Shown in pieces: positions 1 to 11,839 of a stretch of 64,000 nt of DNA (its first letter is position 1; every line of letters starts with the position of its first letter). The stretch comes from Pascua guehoae. Its lineage: Eukaryota > Basidiomycota > Tremellomycetes > Trichosporonales > Trichosporonaceae. Under the pieces are notes generated by a model that had not been told where the DNA came from, did not search any database, and worked only from the letters and a program-made list of their open reading frames with translations. The stretch lies in assembly GCA_001600415.1 (NCBI GenBank), contig BCJX01000020.1, positions 439,590 through 503,589 on the forward strand, given 5' to 3'. Made by a program: the position numbers and the translations under genes.

Positions 1-32
1 CCCCCCCCCCTCCTTCCCCACCTAACACCCAG

Positions 33-299
33 GGCGACGGCGACCTGTACCAATGCACCGACCTCGTCCTCCTGTCCAACTACACGGTCCCCGAAAACGA
101 GACGTGCACGTCCGACGCCGCCGCCGCCTTCTCCGCGACCGCCTCGGGCGCCGCTGCCAGCGAGACGGGTAACTCGACCACCGACCCCTCGGCATCGCCC
201 TCGGCCTCGGCCCCCAGCAGCGGCGCGCAGGCACTCCGTGTCGGCGCCGGCGTGGCGGGTGTGCTGGGTGCCGTTGGCATGCTGGCGGTGCTTGTGTAG
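33..299 (+). CDS. C-terminal exon of a GPI-anchored Bim1/X325-like surface protein (partial)
   Basis: Last exon, entered through an acceptor at 31-32 behind a pyrimidine tract and ending at TAG 297-299; 89 codons are visible. The exon starts with a stretch containing LYQCTDLVLLSNYTVP and a later cysteine. It is followed by a Ser/Thr/Ala/Pro-rich segment with N-glycosylation sequons, then a hydrophobic C-terminal tail (VGAGVAGVLGAVGMLAVLV) of the kind cleaved on GPI attachment. The LYQC/YTVP pattern recalls the end of the fungal copper-binding Bim1-like (X325, LPMO-related) domain; this comes from memory of the family. Only the C-terminus lies in the window, so the copper-binding histidines cannot be checked. 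Any Ser/Thr-rich GPI-anchored wall protein is the alternative. Confidence 0.55.
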   Translation, partial: GDGDLYQCTDLVLLSNYTVPENETCTSDAAAAFSATASGAAASETGNSTTDPSASPSASAPSSGAQALRVGAGVAGVLGAVGMLAVLV

Positions 300-319
300 T
301 GCTGTAGTTTAGAGTATGT

Positions 320-780
320 TATGGCGTGGTAGTGTTGGTCCGAGGGGCTTGCTGTTTGTGGTCGTTGCTGTATGGTGGACGTTGCTGTTTGTGGTCTTTG
401 CTGTTTGTCTTTGCTAGCTTGTGGTTGTTGCTGCTTGTGGTTGTTCGTTGCTGCTTGTGGTCGTTGCTGCTTGTGGTCGTTGCTGCTTGTGGTCGTTGCT
501 GCTTGTGGTCGTTGCTGTTTGCTGGACGTTGCAAGTTTGTCCTCGTTGCAACTTTGTCGACGTAGTTCATCGCCGTTGCAATTGTTCAAGTAGTTTGTCG
601 TCGTTGCAGTTTGTCGTGGCAGTTTGTCGCCGTTTGCAGTGTGCTGGACTTTGCCAGTTTGCTGTACGTTTGCGAGTTTGTTGTCGTTGCAGTTCGTCGT
701 CCTGGTTCGTCGTAGCTTGTCGATGTTGCAGCGTCGACAGTCGATGTTGCAGGTTGTCGACGCTGCAGTATGCTATCAGC
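320..780. repeat. Degenerate GTCGTTGCTGCTTGTG-type tandem repeats
   Basis: Just 3' of the surface-protein gene, a unit of about 15 bp (TCGTTGCTGCTTGTGG) repeats almost perfectly from about 421 to 520. It then decays into GTCGTTGCAGTTTGTCG-like copies to about 780. The open frames seen here on both strands are low-complexity products of the repeat. No gene is supported. Confidence 0.7.
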
Positions 781-1705
781 GTCGCAGGGACGGCCGCCAT
801 CGCACCGCCCGCGAGGTAAACATTCAGACTCGTCCTAGCGACTGTCTGCACAGATGCTCGTCACCGCCGGGGCAATCCTCTGTGGTCGAGTAGCTGACCG
901 GCAACGTGCGGCAGTGCTCCAACTCATAATTCCAGTCGCGTTGATGCGCGCCTACCTCTGCAGGGGAACGGTGCAACCCCGCACCACTCGACAACGACCA
1001 CGTTTGGCGGCCCTGGCCCAAAAACCGGTACTCTACCAGTCGCATTCTCCAACGCGCGACACGCCAGGCTTGCTCGCGACGCGTATCTGGGTAAACAACT
1101 TTGAGAGCAGCTGACAGTAATGTGTCCCTTCAGGCCCAGGAGATGTTGGCGATCGAGCACGGGCTATCTCTTGCCCCGCACTTGCACCGGGGCCACGACG
1201 TTTGCATACCTTTGGACAACGGGGCACCGATGTGCCGACCGTCGCCAGAGCACAGATGCACGGAGACGCTTGCTGTGTCAGGTTTCTTCCTGGCACGGTT
1301 CTAGTACTCGGTTCTAGAATGACTCGGTTCTAGCGGGCCGGTCGAGTTCCGCGACTTGCCGCGACGTCTTGTCAAATACAAACTCACCTCTGGGCACAAC
1401 GATTACGACCACCACACGACCACGGCCACCACGGCCACCATGACCATAACCACCACCACAAACACCACCACCACCACCACGAGGAGCCCGAACTGACGGC
1501 CATGGAGTTCAACACTTCGCTCTTGCACCCACTGCAGCTTGTCGACCACAATGTTGGCCACACTGGTACTCTAGCCAGCATATTATACACACCTCGCCCC
1601 ACCTCCCAGCGCCCCCTACTCTTGAGAATCTACGATCGCTTTTACATCTGCAAACAACTACAGTCTACTCATAATGTGGCGTCTTTTGTGTGATAGGACG
1701 CCGAC
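781..1705. other. Intergenic stretch with no recognisable gene
   Basis: About 0.9 kb between the repeat tract and the 3' end of GND1. It contains a CCA/CAC-rich microsatellite at about 1,409-1,480. No conserved protein, tRNA or spliced model could be assembled on either strand. Confidence 0.6.
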
Positions 1706-3637
1706 TTAAGCGTTGTACGTCGACGACGAGACGTCGCCAGAGTTGGCGGTCCACTTGACGTGAATGTCCTCGCCAGCCTTCATGTGGTCGTTCTCCTTGC
1801 CGGGCATGACACGGAAGGTGTGGGCACCAAAGTAGTCGCGCTGGGCCTGGATAATGTTGGCCGGGACGACGGCGGTGCGGTAGCCGTCAAAGAACGAGAG
1901 GGCAGTGCCGTGGGCGGGGATGGGGATACCCCACAGCGAGGCCTGGGCGTTGACGCGGCGCCAGCCAGCCTGGGCCTTTTCGAGGGCAGTCTGGAAGAAG
2001 GGCGCAAAGAGGAGCGACTCGAGGTCGGGGTTCTTGCGGTACGCGGCGGTAATGTCCTTGAGGAAGACCGACTTGATAATGCAGCCACCACGCCACATGG
2101 CAGCAATACCGGCGTTGTTGAGCGTCCAGCCGTTCTCCTTGGCCGCCTCGCGCATGAGCATAAAGCCCTGGGCGTACGAGATAATCTTGGACGCGTACAG
2201 GGCCTGCTCGAGGTCGTCGATAAACTGCTGCTTGTCGCCCTGGAAGGGCTCAATCGTGGGGCCAGCAAGCTCCTTGGACGCGCGGACACGCTCAGACTTG
2301 AGCGACGAGAGGCAGCGCGCAAAGACGGCCTCGCCGATAAGGGTGACGGGGGTGCCGCGGTCGAGCGCGTCAATGGCAGTCCACTTGCCGGTACCCTTCT
2401 GGCCAGCAGCGTCGAGAATCTTGTCGACAATGGGCTCGCCGTCCGTGTCCTTGAACTTGAGAATGTCGCGAGTAATCTCAATCAGGAACGACGAGAGGAC
2501 ACCCTCCTGCCACTTGGTGAAGATGTCGGCAATCTCGTCAACGTTCAGGCCGAGACCGCGGCGGAGAATGTCGTACGCCTCGGCGATGAGCTGCATGTCT
2601 CCGTACTCGATACCGTTGTGCACCATCTTGACGTAGTGGCCCGAGCCCTCCTGGCCGACCCAGTCGCAGCAAGGCTCGCCCTCGACCTGCGCAGCAGTCT
2701 TCTGGAAGATCTCCTTGATGGCAGGCCAGGCGTCCTCGTTACCACCGGGCATGAGCGAGGGGCCGTAACGGGCACCCTCCTCACCACCAGAGACACCAGA
2801 GCCGACAAAGAGAATGCCCTTCTCGGTGAGCTCCTTGCAGCGGCGCGTCGTGTCCGGGTAGTGCGAGTTGCCGCCGTCAATGATAATGTCGCCCTTCTCC
2901 ATGTAGGGAAGGAGCTGGCCGATAAAGTCGTCGACGGCCTGGCCGGCCTTGACGAGGAGGATGACACGGCGGGGGCGCTTGAGCTTCTCGCACAGCTCCT
3001 TGACCGAGTGGGCGCCAATAATGTTGGTGCCTACAGCGTTAGTGGATCCGGCTATAAAGACGAGCAAGAGCCCCGCTCTTGTGGCTGTCTCGACTCACCC
3101 TTGGCCTCGTGCTCAAGGAAGCGGTCAACCTTGGAGGTGGTACTGAAGAAAACGTCAGCGTCCGGGCTACGTGGGCCGCCGCAGCGGCACCGAGCAACTC
3201 ACCGGTTGTAGGCGCAGACCTTGAACCCCTTGTCGTTCATGTTGAGGATAAGGTTCTGGCCCTGTTGGTGGAGAAGGATGGCATCGGGATGGTGTCAAGT
3301 GCAAAGGAAAGTCGCAATGGAAGAGCAAGGAAAAAAACGAGGTCAGCCACGCCTTCCTCGCCTCGAGTGTGAGCAAACTTACCATGACGGCCAGACCAAT
3401 AAGACCAACATCGGCGCTGGAGGGAGCGTCAGCACTGCTTTCTTGGTGAATAGCGCGTGTTGTTTGGTAGTGACATTGTGTTCCGAGGAAGGTGTGGGTT
3501 GGAGCAAGGCGCTGGCGGTATGGAGACGGGGGTGGGAAAGTGTGCGGCACCGAGGCCATCGACGTTGTCGAGCGACGTGTGTGTGGTGTGCTGAGGGGCC
3601 ACAGAGGAGAGGGGACTTACAGCTCGGACGAAGACAT
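1706..3637 (-). CDS. GND1: 6-phosphogluconate dehydrogenase, decarboxylating
   Basis: Oxidises 6-phosphogluconate to ribulose-5-phosphate, CO2 and NADPH in the cytosolic oxidative pentose phosphate pathway. Model: complement of 1706-3030, 3099-3142, 3203-3261, 3383-3416 and 3621-3637, giving 492 aa, the normal family length. The four introns cluster in the first 170 codons. The protein opens MSSSELADVGLIGLAVMGQN, which holds the NADP-binding GLAVMG loop. The substrate and catalytic signatures IIDGGNSHYPDT, GVSGGEEGARYGPS and KMVHNGIEYGDMQL (catalytic Lys and Glu) follow. The start was chosen because the conserved N-terminus begins there and every intron is canonical. Upstream on the coding strand lie a (CCA)n run directly before the ATG, a (CT)n run and a C-rich tract. 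Very secure identification. Confidence 0.97.
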
Positions 3638-5188
3638 TTTGGTGATGGTGGTGGTGGTGGTGGTAGAGAGTGTAGTGGAGAGGAGAGATGGAGAGATGGA
3701 GAGAGAGAGATGAGCAAAGGGAAGGCGAGTTAAAGAGGACTGGGAGGGGAATGGCTGAAGGCTGAGAAAGCCGGCCGAACCCAAGGGAAAAGGCTCGGTG
3801 AACGTGTGGTAGGTGGGTGGGTGGGTGGGTGGGTGGGTGGCCGGAGGCAGGGAAGGAAGGAAGGACCAAGGACCTGGGGTGGGGCAATCCAGGGCACAGA
3901 CGACAGACCAGACCAGACAGGCTCTGTACCAAAACCGCAATGACTGAGGACTGGGTACGTAGGCACCCCCATGATGCCATGCCATGCCATTATTGCCATC
4001 CATCCATGAACCGGGGGGGATTTCCGGCTGGCTCAGGTAGAGGCGGCCTAGTGCGGCAACGAGCGAGGTGTGCGGCACGAAGCGGCATTGGCACAGACTC
4101 ATTGGCTGCAGCCCGGGCGGGGGTGCATGGCCTTTGCTTTGCCTTGAGCGGCTGAATCGGTCCTGACTGGTCAGTCCCGGCACATGGTGGCGTTTGGGTC
4201 TGTCAGTCTACGTGGCGCGTGAGTCGCGCACTCTGGGGTGGGGCAGCCCGCCAGCCCACAGCCACGAGTGACAGGCCAGGTGGGTCTGTCATTTCAGGGT
4301 CCCCCATCGGCAGTTGCTCTGTCCCCCAGAGCGGACTCGATGCTGGATACGCTACGAGGAGAGATTACTCGACAAAAGCGGACCTTAAGGTCCGCTCCGG
4401 CACGTAATGAGTTCTCGCCCTTCCTAATCAATCCCACTGCAATCTCATCAAAAGCAAGATGCTGACGTGATGACTTTACTGGGACGCGATTCAGCAACAT
4501 ACAAGCCCGCGCAGCAGATGATCAGACACTTGTTGTCACACGCGCGTCACAGACAGCTAGCATTCAGGTCCATGGCCCTTGTTCATAGCAAGCTGCAGAG
4601 CTGGCAAGCTGGCTGTTGGTGTTGCAATACAGTCAGAGGACAATAAGCCAGCGATCAATTACCGCTCTCCAAGTCGCAGATTTCGCACGTGAGGGACGTG
4701 CATGCATTCATCAGTGTCCAGCAGAAGGCAGGGACTCCAGATCGCTCACTCTCTATCTTTGTTGACCCGCCGTGGGCCGGACAGGACGACACCGCGTCTC
4801 GACCCGTCGGACCGGACCTCCGAGGGGACGGTTGGGAGTCGTTCCCTTCGGCTCTCACGGGCCGTGGGACCGGAACCCTAGCAAACTGGCCAAACTGGCT
4901 CCACGTGCTGCACGTCTTCCATTCATTCTCTGGAGTGGATGACCATTCACGTGGTCATATTCTCCCACGATTGTTGGAAACCGGAGGGCGGAAATGTGTA
5001 TGACGCCTATGACGTTCAAGCGGAATGTCAAGATGCTGGCCAAAGATGCAGACGAGGTGTGTCACCAAAGCACGGGTCTAAGCACATCTCTGACCTACGC
5101 CAGCTCGGTCAACTGTCAGCAGACACCCACCCCATTCATCAAGTCTGGTTCACACTCAACCCCATCCCGCCTATCTATCATCTTCAAC
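3638..5188. promoter_or_regulatory. Shared upstream region between GND1 and the G6P epimerase
   Basis: 1.55 kb between two divergent genes. It contains a (GGT)n run at about 3,645-3,664, a (GA)n run at about 3,690-3,712 and a (GGTG)n tract at about 3,810-3,840, all GND1-proximal. The rest, towards the epimerase, shows no ORF with a recognisable product. Presumed to hold both promoters; no specific factor site is claimed. Confidence 0.5.
3810..3841 (+). repeat. (GGTG)n microsatellite with G-quadruplex potential
   Basis: Seven consecutive GGTG/GGGT units give more than four G3 runs separated by single T residues, on the strand opposite the GND1 coding strand. It sits about 175 bp upstream of the GND1 start codon. 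Confidence 0.75.
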
Positions 5189-6408
5189 ATGCCCGTCGAA
5201 CAGAACGACAAGACCATCGTCCTCACCCACTCCAACGTCCGTATCGTGTGCTGAGCACTGGTGACCAAAGCTGACTCGTACCATAGGGCTCGACCGTGGA
5301 GATCTAGTGCGCTCGGCCCAACATTCCAAGACGATGGCTGCTAACACACAGCCTCTACGGCGCGACCATTACGTCGTGGAAGGTCAACGGCAAGGAGAAC
5401 CTCTTCGTCTCAAAGGCGTCCAAGCTGGACGGCTCTGCTGCCGTGAGTCGACACTTGTGGTGCGCTGCGTATCACCCACCCCTCTGACGAACGCAGATCC
5501 GTGGTGGCATCCCCGTTGTTTTCGTGAGTGACGTGCCTGGCGGGTATGGTAGGGGATGTGCTTGCTCACGCTCTAGCCCATCTTTGGTCCCCCTCCCGAG
5601 TCGCCTCCCGAGTATGCTGCCCTCAAGCAGCACGGCTTTGCGCGCAACCAGAAGTGGGAGCTCGACCGTATCCTGCTTGACCGCCCGGAGGGCGTAGCAA
5701 TCCGCCTGAAGGCGCCGCCGCCCCCGGAGTCGTTTGGCCACAAGTACACGCTCACGTACGCCGTGACGCTGGCCGCACACCAGCTCGTCGTCGACGTCCA
5801 CGTCTGCAACACGGGCTCGGAGGACTTCAAGTTCCAGACCCTCCTCCACTCGTACCTCGCCGTCCCCGACGTGACCAAGATTAAGATCTCGGGCATCCCT
5901 GCTGGAGTCACCTACAAGGACAAGGCCGCCGGTGGCATCAATGCCCAGTCTCCTGGTGGCGACCTCGTCATTGACAAGGAGACGGACCGGTACGTCCTTG
6001 TCGCTTGTGTATTGCTCGGCTGACAAACTCAGTGTGTACGCCAAGGTCCCCGGCCGCAAGATTCATATCGATGACGGTGCTGGTGCTGGCTACGATGTCC
6101 GCTTCAACGGCTTTGAGGAGTATGTCGCAGCACAACCACGTGCCGGTACCTTGCCAGAACAGAGCTGACTCTCCAGTGTCGTCATCTGGAACCCCGGAGA
6201 GGCATCTGCGAGCAAGATGGCTGACATGGAAGATGGTGGCTGGGTGAGTTGGTACTGCGTCATCTTGAGCGCGCCGATTACAGGGCAGAGGCGATAGCTG
6301 ACAGCTCAGCGCCGCTATGTCTGCGTCGAGCCCGGATATGTTAGCGAGTTCAAGTCTATCAAGCCTGGAGAGCTGTTTATCGGCCAGCAGGTCATCACTC
6401 TGGTGTGA
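5189..6408 (+). CDS. Glucose-6-phosphate 1-epimerase (aldose 1-epimerase family)
   Basis: Interconverts the alpha and beta anomers of glucose-6-phosphate (yeast YMR099c type), cytosolic. Exons 5189-5245, 5287-5306, 5352-5442, 5497-5523, 5577-5989, 6033-6119, 6177-6243 and 6310-6408 give 286 aa, typical of the family. Landmarks: YGATITSWK with the N-terminal beta strand, IRGGIPVVFP and FGPPP near the sugar-phosphate site, KQHGFARN (active-site His/Arg motif), LLHSYLAV (second conserved His), and C-terminal VVIWNPG with VCVEPGYV. The donor of intron 1 (GTGTGC at 5246) is the weakest call, and the first two exons could shift by a few codons. It lies head-to-head with GND1, which acts on the same pathway. 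Confidence 0.92.
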
Positions 6409-8449
6409 CTACCTCGTGGCCGTCTCTAAGATTGTACCGAAATTGGCAAAAGGTAATCAATGAGGGCGTGGCAACTCCGTAACCGTGTAACTGCAATGAA
6501 GTTTCCAATGGCATGGGTGTGGTGTCAGCGGCATGTGTGGTGCAGCATACTCTTTGCCCCTTGCCTGACTATCAATAGGGCAACTGGGTACCAGCTCTGT
6601 CTTACGTGCTATTTTCCTCATTGCCCTCAACGTCGGTCTGACATTGAAGTGACAATGACTTCACGCAACCTCGCATACCCATTGATCCTCGAGGGCCGAC
6701 AGCCTAGTATAGGTGGGCGCGGAAGGTCCTGAGACTGTCGCTCGGAGCAAGGTTGGATGTCGGGTTGCGCTTTTCGGGTCACGGTGATACAAAACGTGGC
6801 CGCCCACATTTCTGGCTGAATGACATGACCTGTTCTATCTTTGATACTCACGTCCTTCAGAAGCACAACGAGTGCACCACAGCTCAATGGAACAATCTCA
6901 TGTCTTTCCGGACGCATGTGTGTTTTGAACCCAGTGCTTGTTGCCCAAGAAGTTGTCGAACCCAGAACTGTTGCCAAACGCTCCCACTATCAAGTCGCTG
7001 CTGTTTCAAGCAGTGTGGGACAGAGAATGAGACGGGTGCTAAGTGAGTTGTAGACTCCCCCATCTTGCCGGGAGAGCTTCTCTGGACCAGAAGAGTGATC
7101 TAGAATGGATTCCGAATGAACACATGGGGAGAAGCGTCCATCCTGCATTGAGCTTCCTAGCTACGCTTTGTGAGCAATACGTACTGACTCCTTGGTGAAC
7201 AATAAGTGCTGACTCCCTGGTGAAGGCTAACGTCCGTGGCTTCATCGGCCTCTTCGTGGCGCATTTTTCAGAGTTTCGGTGCCAAGTTTCTGTGGCAGTT
7301 TCTTGACGTCTAGAGCTATCTGAAAGCTTGAGGCGAGTACCAGATCGTGCTTGCCATTGTAGGACCCCCTTGTACCTGCAACTAGTTTTGGGAGGTCCGT
7401 AATGTGTCCAAATTCACGCAACAGCCTGTCAAGCTCCGACATTTGACAAATATTTTCTTCACGGTTTGTGGGGCTAGGAAGAAAATAAACTGGATGTCAA
7501 ACGTCACGACAAACAGTCACAGGATAACACGGAGAACGTCTCTAGCCTCTGACACCAAACAAAGTATGACCCTCAGGCTGACATCTGCCATAGGGGCTGG
7601 CTATGCCGTCACAGACATCAATCCGGTCTGCAAAGGGGGGCAAAACAATACGGTGCTTTCCGCACATTCAGAAAGCGAGTAATGGTCCTGGAACGTTCTT
7701 TGACGCGTTGTTCCTACCCATACTTGCTACACACCGGGCATCCAGACTGAACTTCTGAACTGTTTCCCCCCATCTCAGTCTTCGCAAACACAACTGGGTC
7801 CAAATAAAGCCCCCCACCCCCCACCCCTTTCGCTGGCTAGAGTTTAAAACGGTCTGCAGAGGTCACAACTTGCATTAGTTGGAATGTATACTGTATGGGA
7901 CTGAGAATGAGCAGTTGTGCTGTCCACCTTCACCGGGGCTGGGCTGGCCTTAAACTTCAAACCTGAAGCAGAGGCGACATACAGTGCTGCTTGGTGTGGT
8001 GCCTCTCGCCCTGCCACCTGCCACACAACGGGCTTTCCAACCCTGAAACATAAACATGAGGAACAGTTTGTTCAGTATCCGAAAGCACCTACCCAAGCAA
8101 CGTTGCTAACCTTTGCTGTTTGTATCTCCCCCAAGATTATATGGCAACAAGACGTATACAGTCTCTGCGTATGGAATGAATGCATCTCAGAACCTGGGCT
8201 CGTGTCCAAAAGCGAGGTTGAGGGTCACCACTGTTCAAGGAGAAGCTTCCAGCACCGTCCCATTTTCGGGAAATTTGGTTCCGCTCACGTGGAGGGGGGT
8301 GAGTGACGACAGTGTCCATGCATCCACCGCTGCACCGAACCTGCCGACGACATCCAACTGGCAGTGGTGACTTTGAACTCGACAACAACTTCTTCGTCTC
8401 CATTCTTTTTTCCTCTCCAAACCACATTCCTACCCAAAAACCCATCACG
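6409..8449. other. Two-kilobase region with no gene seen
   Basis: Between the epimerase stop and the SBA1 start, no ORF or spliced model resembles a known protein, and no tRNA cloverleaf was noticed. A run CCCCCCACCCCCCACCCC lies at about 7,810-7,827 (G-quadruplex potential on the minus strand). A lineage-specific gene or ncRNA cannot be excluded. Confidence 0.5.
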
Positions 8450-9781
8450 ATGTCTGCCCCCAAGATCCTTCACCCCGAGGTCATGTACGCCGAGCGCTCG
8501 TCGGCTACCGAGCCTGAGAAGGTGAGCGTGAACACTTACCAACCGTGACCGTCCTCCTGGACAGCTTGTTGGATGCACAACAGCTCAGCTGTTCTGAGAG
8601 GGGACAGAGAACGCGACGTGATGATGTGGACCGTCGGAGGCGCATTATTGTCCTGTCCGTCATGGTGAAGCGTGTCTTTGGACAGTGACACATCATGCGC
8701 TCATGGCGACTCGACAACGTTCTCTTTCTGACCCCGACCGATCCGCCGCCTACCAACGTCTGCTGACATTCAAAGAACATCATCTACCTCACGTTCAATG
8801 TTCCCGACATCCAGGGCGAGCCCAAGCTCGACATTGAGCCCAAGTCGATTTCTTTCGCGGCCAAGTCTGGCGAGTGAGTTGGACCGACACCAAAATTCGG
8901 CGACATGACAATGTCTTGCCGGATGTTTCAGTTGCTAACAGGCTACAGCGAGAGCAAGGGCATCCCGGTCAAGGAGTGGGAGGCCAAGATTGAGCTTTGG
9001 GGCGAGATCATCCCCGAGGTGCGTTTTTGGACGGATGACAACCCCTTGTCATTACCTCTTGTCTGTGCGCTAACCCTGGCCAGGACACCAGGAAGTTCCT
9101 CACGCCTCGCTCGTTGATGCTCATCTTGCGCAAGAAGGAGCTCAACGCTGAATACTGGACTCGCCTCACGAAGGAGAAGCCCAACCGCAACTACATCAAG
9201 ACCGACTTCTCCAAGGTGAGCAGTCGCGGGACCTAGCCCGATGGGGCAGGTACGACGCACCTACGGCGGCGAATGCGCTTGCATACTCTAACACTCGCAG
9301 TGGGTCGACGAGGACGAGCAGGACGAGAACGAGGAGCAGTGAGTTATTGCCATTGAAAAACGACTATTGTCGTCAGAGCAAAATATTGACTCAACAGGCC
9401 CGAGGGTGGTTTCGACATGTCGCAGCTCGCCGGCATGGGCGGTATGCCCGGTATGGAGGGCATGGGTGGCATGGGCGGCATGCCAGGTATGCCTGGTATG
9501 GGTGGCATGCCTGGTATGGGCGGCATGGGTGGCGGCATGCCCGGTATGCCCGGCATGGGTGGTGCCGGTGGCATGGACTTTGTGAGTCGCGACGCTTCAT
9601 ATTGAGACGGACACACACTGACCAACAGGCCAAGTTGATGGAGCAGATGGGCGGTGCCGGTGGCATGCCCGGTATGCCCGGCCTCGACGACGACGAGGGC
9701 GATGACAGCGCCGAGGCGGGCGCGGCGGGTGCCAAGAAGGACGCCCCCGTCGAGGACGTGAAGGTTGAGGAGGTCGAGTAA
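8450..9781 (+). CDS. SBA1: Hsp90 co-chaperone p23 (CS domain)
   Basis: Binds ATP-state Hsp90 and slows its ATPase during client maturation. Exons 8450-8521, 8776-8873, 8949-9018, 9084-9215, 9301-9338, 9398-9581 and 9629-9781 give 248 aa. Residues ~1-115 form the CS fold (HPEVMYAERS, NIIYLTFNVPDI, then FLTPRSLMLILRKKE and the conserved EYWTRLTKEKP, equivalent to the p23 WPRLTKEK signature). An acidic linker (WVDEDEQDENEEQ) follows, then about 60 residues of GGMPGM repeats and an acidic tail ending VKVEEVE. The Gly-Met-Pro tail matches fission-yeast Wos2-type p23 and would serve client binding. The first intron is long (254 nt) for this gene-dense arm. Confidence 0.93.
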
Positions 9782-10176
9782 GCTGCCGTCTGCGAACCTG
9801 CATGTCATGGTGGGGGTTCTGTAGCTTTGCGGGAGTGTCGCCGAGCAGTAACGTAGCCAAAAATGCATCATCAGATACAATAAATGGTTCTGTCGTGGGC
9901 AGAAGTGGGCGTTTGTTTTTGGTGTCATGGCAAGTTGCACGGCCCAGCGCGCACATTTGCATGGTGCAGTAACCCTGCTGCTTCAATTTGCCCATGTGTG
10001 GGTCGTTTCTCGTGTTTCCCGCCAGCCGGCCAGGCCATCATGTCGTCATCGACATTGAGCCCAAAACACCTATTTCGAGAGCCCACTCCCCAACTCCATC
10101 CCCCCGATCCCTCCCCTTCTCTGTCGTCTACTCACTCTTTCCCCCCACATACCTCCCGCTCCAGCGCAGGACGACA
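9782..10176. other. Intergenic, SBA1 3' side and ABC ATPase promoter
   Basis: 395 bp with no coding evidence. A CT-rich leader (about 10,095-10,165) precedes the ATG of the ABC ATPase. An AATAAA-like element (acaataaatgg, about 9,879) could serve SBA1 polyadenylation. Confidence 0.4.
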
Positions 10177-11613
10177 ATGACCCCTCTCCTCGAAGTGCGC
10201 GACCTCACTCTGCGCCGCGACGACGGCACGGGCTCGGCTATCTTCCATGTAGGTTTAGTTGTGTGTGGCTGCAGAGGCCCGTGGGCTCCATCGCGGGCTT
10301 GGCGCAATCCCTCTAGCCGCGGGGCCTGTGCCTACAGGGCACTAGTCTGGACTCGTACTGACGCCCAGGACCTGAGCCTCGAGGTTCACGATGGCGAAGT
10401 CCTCGTCTGCCGTGGAGAGAGTGGATGCGGGTGAGTAACGGGCACGGGTCTGTTGTGGGCATTTGGTGTTCGCGTCGCGTACAAGGAGTGCAGCTTGTTT
10501 AGCGTGCAATGCGTACCATGCTCGCCGCCTTTGTGCATTGATATCCTGGCAGTTGTGTCTGGCTTGTGAGGCGTGCATTCTTGGATCATACGCCTTATCA
10601 TGGCATTTGCTGCATCGCAGGCTCCGACAGCGGACAACGACTGACAGCAGGAAAACAACGCTGCTGAAATGCATCGCCGAGCTCACCGTGTTCCAGAAAG
10701 GCGAGATCCTTCTCAGAGGCCGGTACGTCTATCCCCTCTCACGATCCTCACGACTGATAAATGCTACGAGACGAGATCCGGCACACCGCCGCCCCTTCAC
10801 TTACACTGCAGCCCGGCTCAATCCTACGGCATCCCCTACTACCGCACACGTGTCCAATACGTCCCTCAGCGCCCATCACTGCTTCCGGGGACACCGCTCC
10901 AGTTTCTAACCCAGCTCCGCACCCTTGCGGCGCGCAAGACGCGGACAGCAGAACTCGAAGCGGAGGGCAAGGGCGATGAGATCCGCGATCCGCTCGACCT
11001 TGCTGCCGAATGGGGTGTCGAACGCCATCTCTGGATGCGCGACTGGTCAACACTCTCTGGTGGAGAGGGGCAGAGGATCGCACTCGCCGTGGCCATCGGG
11101 CTGGGTGGAGCCGATGTGATTCTTCTCGATGGTGCGTAGGCGTTCAGGCAGGCAAAGTAGGAGGGCCGAGCTCTGCAACTGTGGCAAGGGTGTAGGAGGC
11201 CGCAAAATGGCCTTCAACAACGCAACCTTCCACTCTGCATGAGCCACGCACCTCTGGGCCTGGCAGGAAACGGCCAGCGGGCCAAGCAGCTAGTGATTGC
11301 AAGAGTGCTGATCGACCAGAACCAACCTCGGCGCTCGACGCAGAGTGCGCAAACGCCGTGGAACGCACGCTCATCTCCATGCTCCCACCGGCCCCGATTG
11401 GTGCACCACCCGAAGTGCGTACTGTGGGCATACATCTCCATGGGCCGCTGATTCACTGTGTTGTGAACGTGATCCCGGCCACTGACACAGCAGAGCACCA
11501 AGATCCCCCGCTTGGACAAGGGCCTGAAAGCGCTCCTGTGGATTACCCACTCTGATGAACAGGCAGAGCGTGTGGGCACGCGCACGCTCAACCTCTCTAG
11601 GTTTCGGGGGTGA
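10177..11613 (+). CDS. Small soluble ABC-transporter-type ATPase (single nucleotide-binding domain)
   Basis: Exons 10177-10248, 10369-10430, 10651-10722, 10812-11131, 11320-11414 and 11491-11613 give 247 aa, just one nucleotide-binding domain. Visible motifs in order: N-terminal LLEVRDLTLRR, Walker A GESGCGKT (split by an intron after the GC-G), Q-loop VQYVPQRPSLLPG, signature LSGGEGQRIALA, Walker B VILLDEPTSALDAE (split after the Asp) and the switch histidine ITHSDE. All catalytic elements are present and no membrane segment is encoded. It therefore resembles bacterial FetA/YbbL-type or plant STAR1-type subunits, which pair with a separate permease, rather than usual fungal full transporters. 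The permease partner is not in the window. The last intron acceptor could be 11490 or 11493 (one codon difference). Confidence 0.85.
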
Positions 11614-11839
11614 GCGTCGTTCTAGTGCCATTTGTGGCCAAGTGGATTGCTTGTGTTGGTCAATGACCTTGTCGCCTTGCCCGAATCTATACAGTATGCA
11701 TGAATGTGATGCGGCGCACCCAACAGAGCGCGCAGCAGCAGCCCCAGCGTCGCGATTGTAGCACGGTAGGTGCCCCGCCTCGTCTTCCCACCCCTCGCAT
11801 TGCGCGCTGCGGCCCGCGATGAATGAACGCCGTGCCCGA

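Noticed and set aside
1502..1693. Small plus-strand ORF beyond the (CAC)n run
   Set aside because: 63 residues, no motif, no convincing splice partners; not distinguishable from chance.
1760..3211. 483-codon plus-strand open frame opposite GND1
   Set aside because: It is the antisense shadow of a highly conserved enzyme with strong codon bias; the product resembles nothing known.
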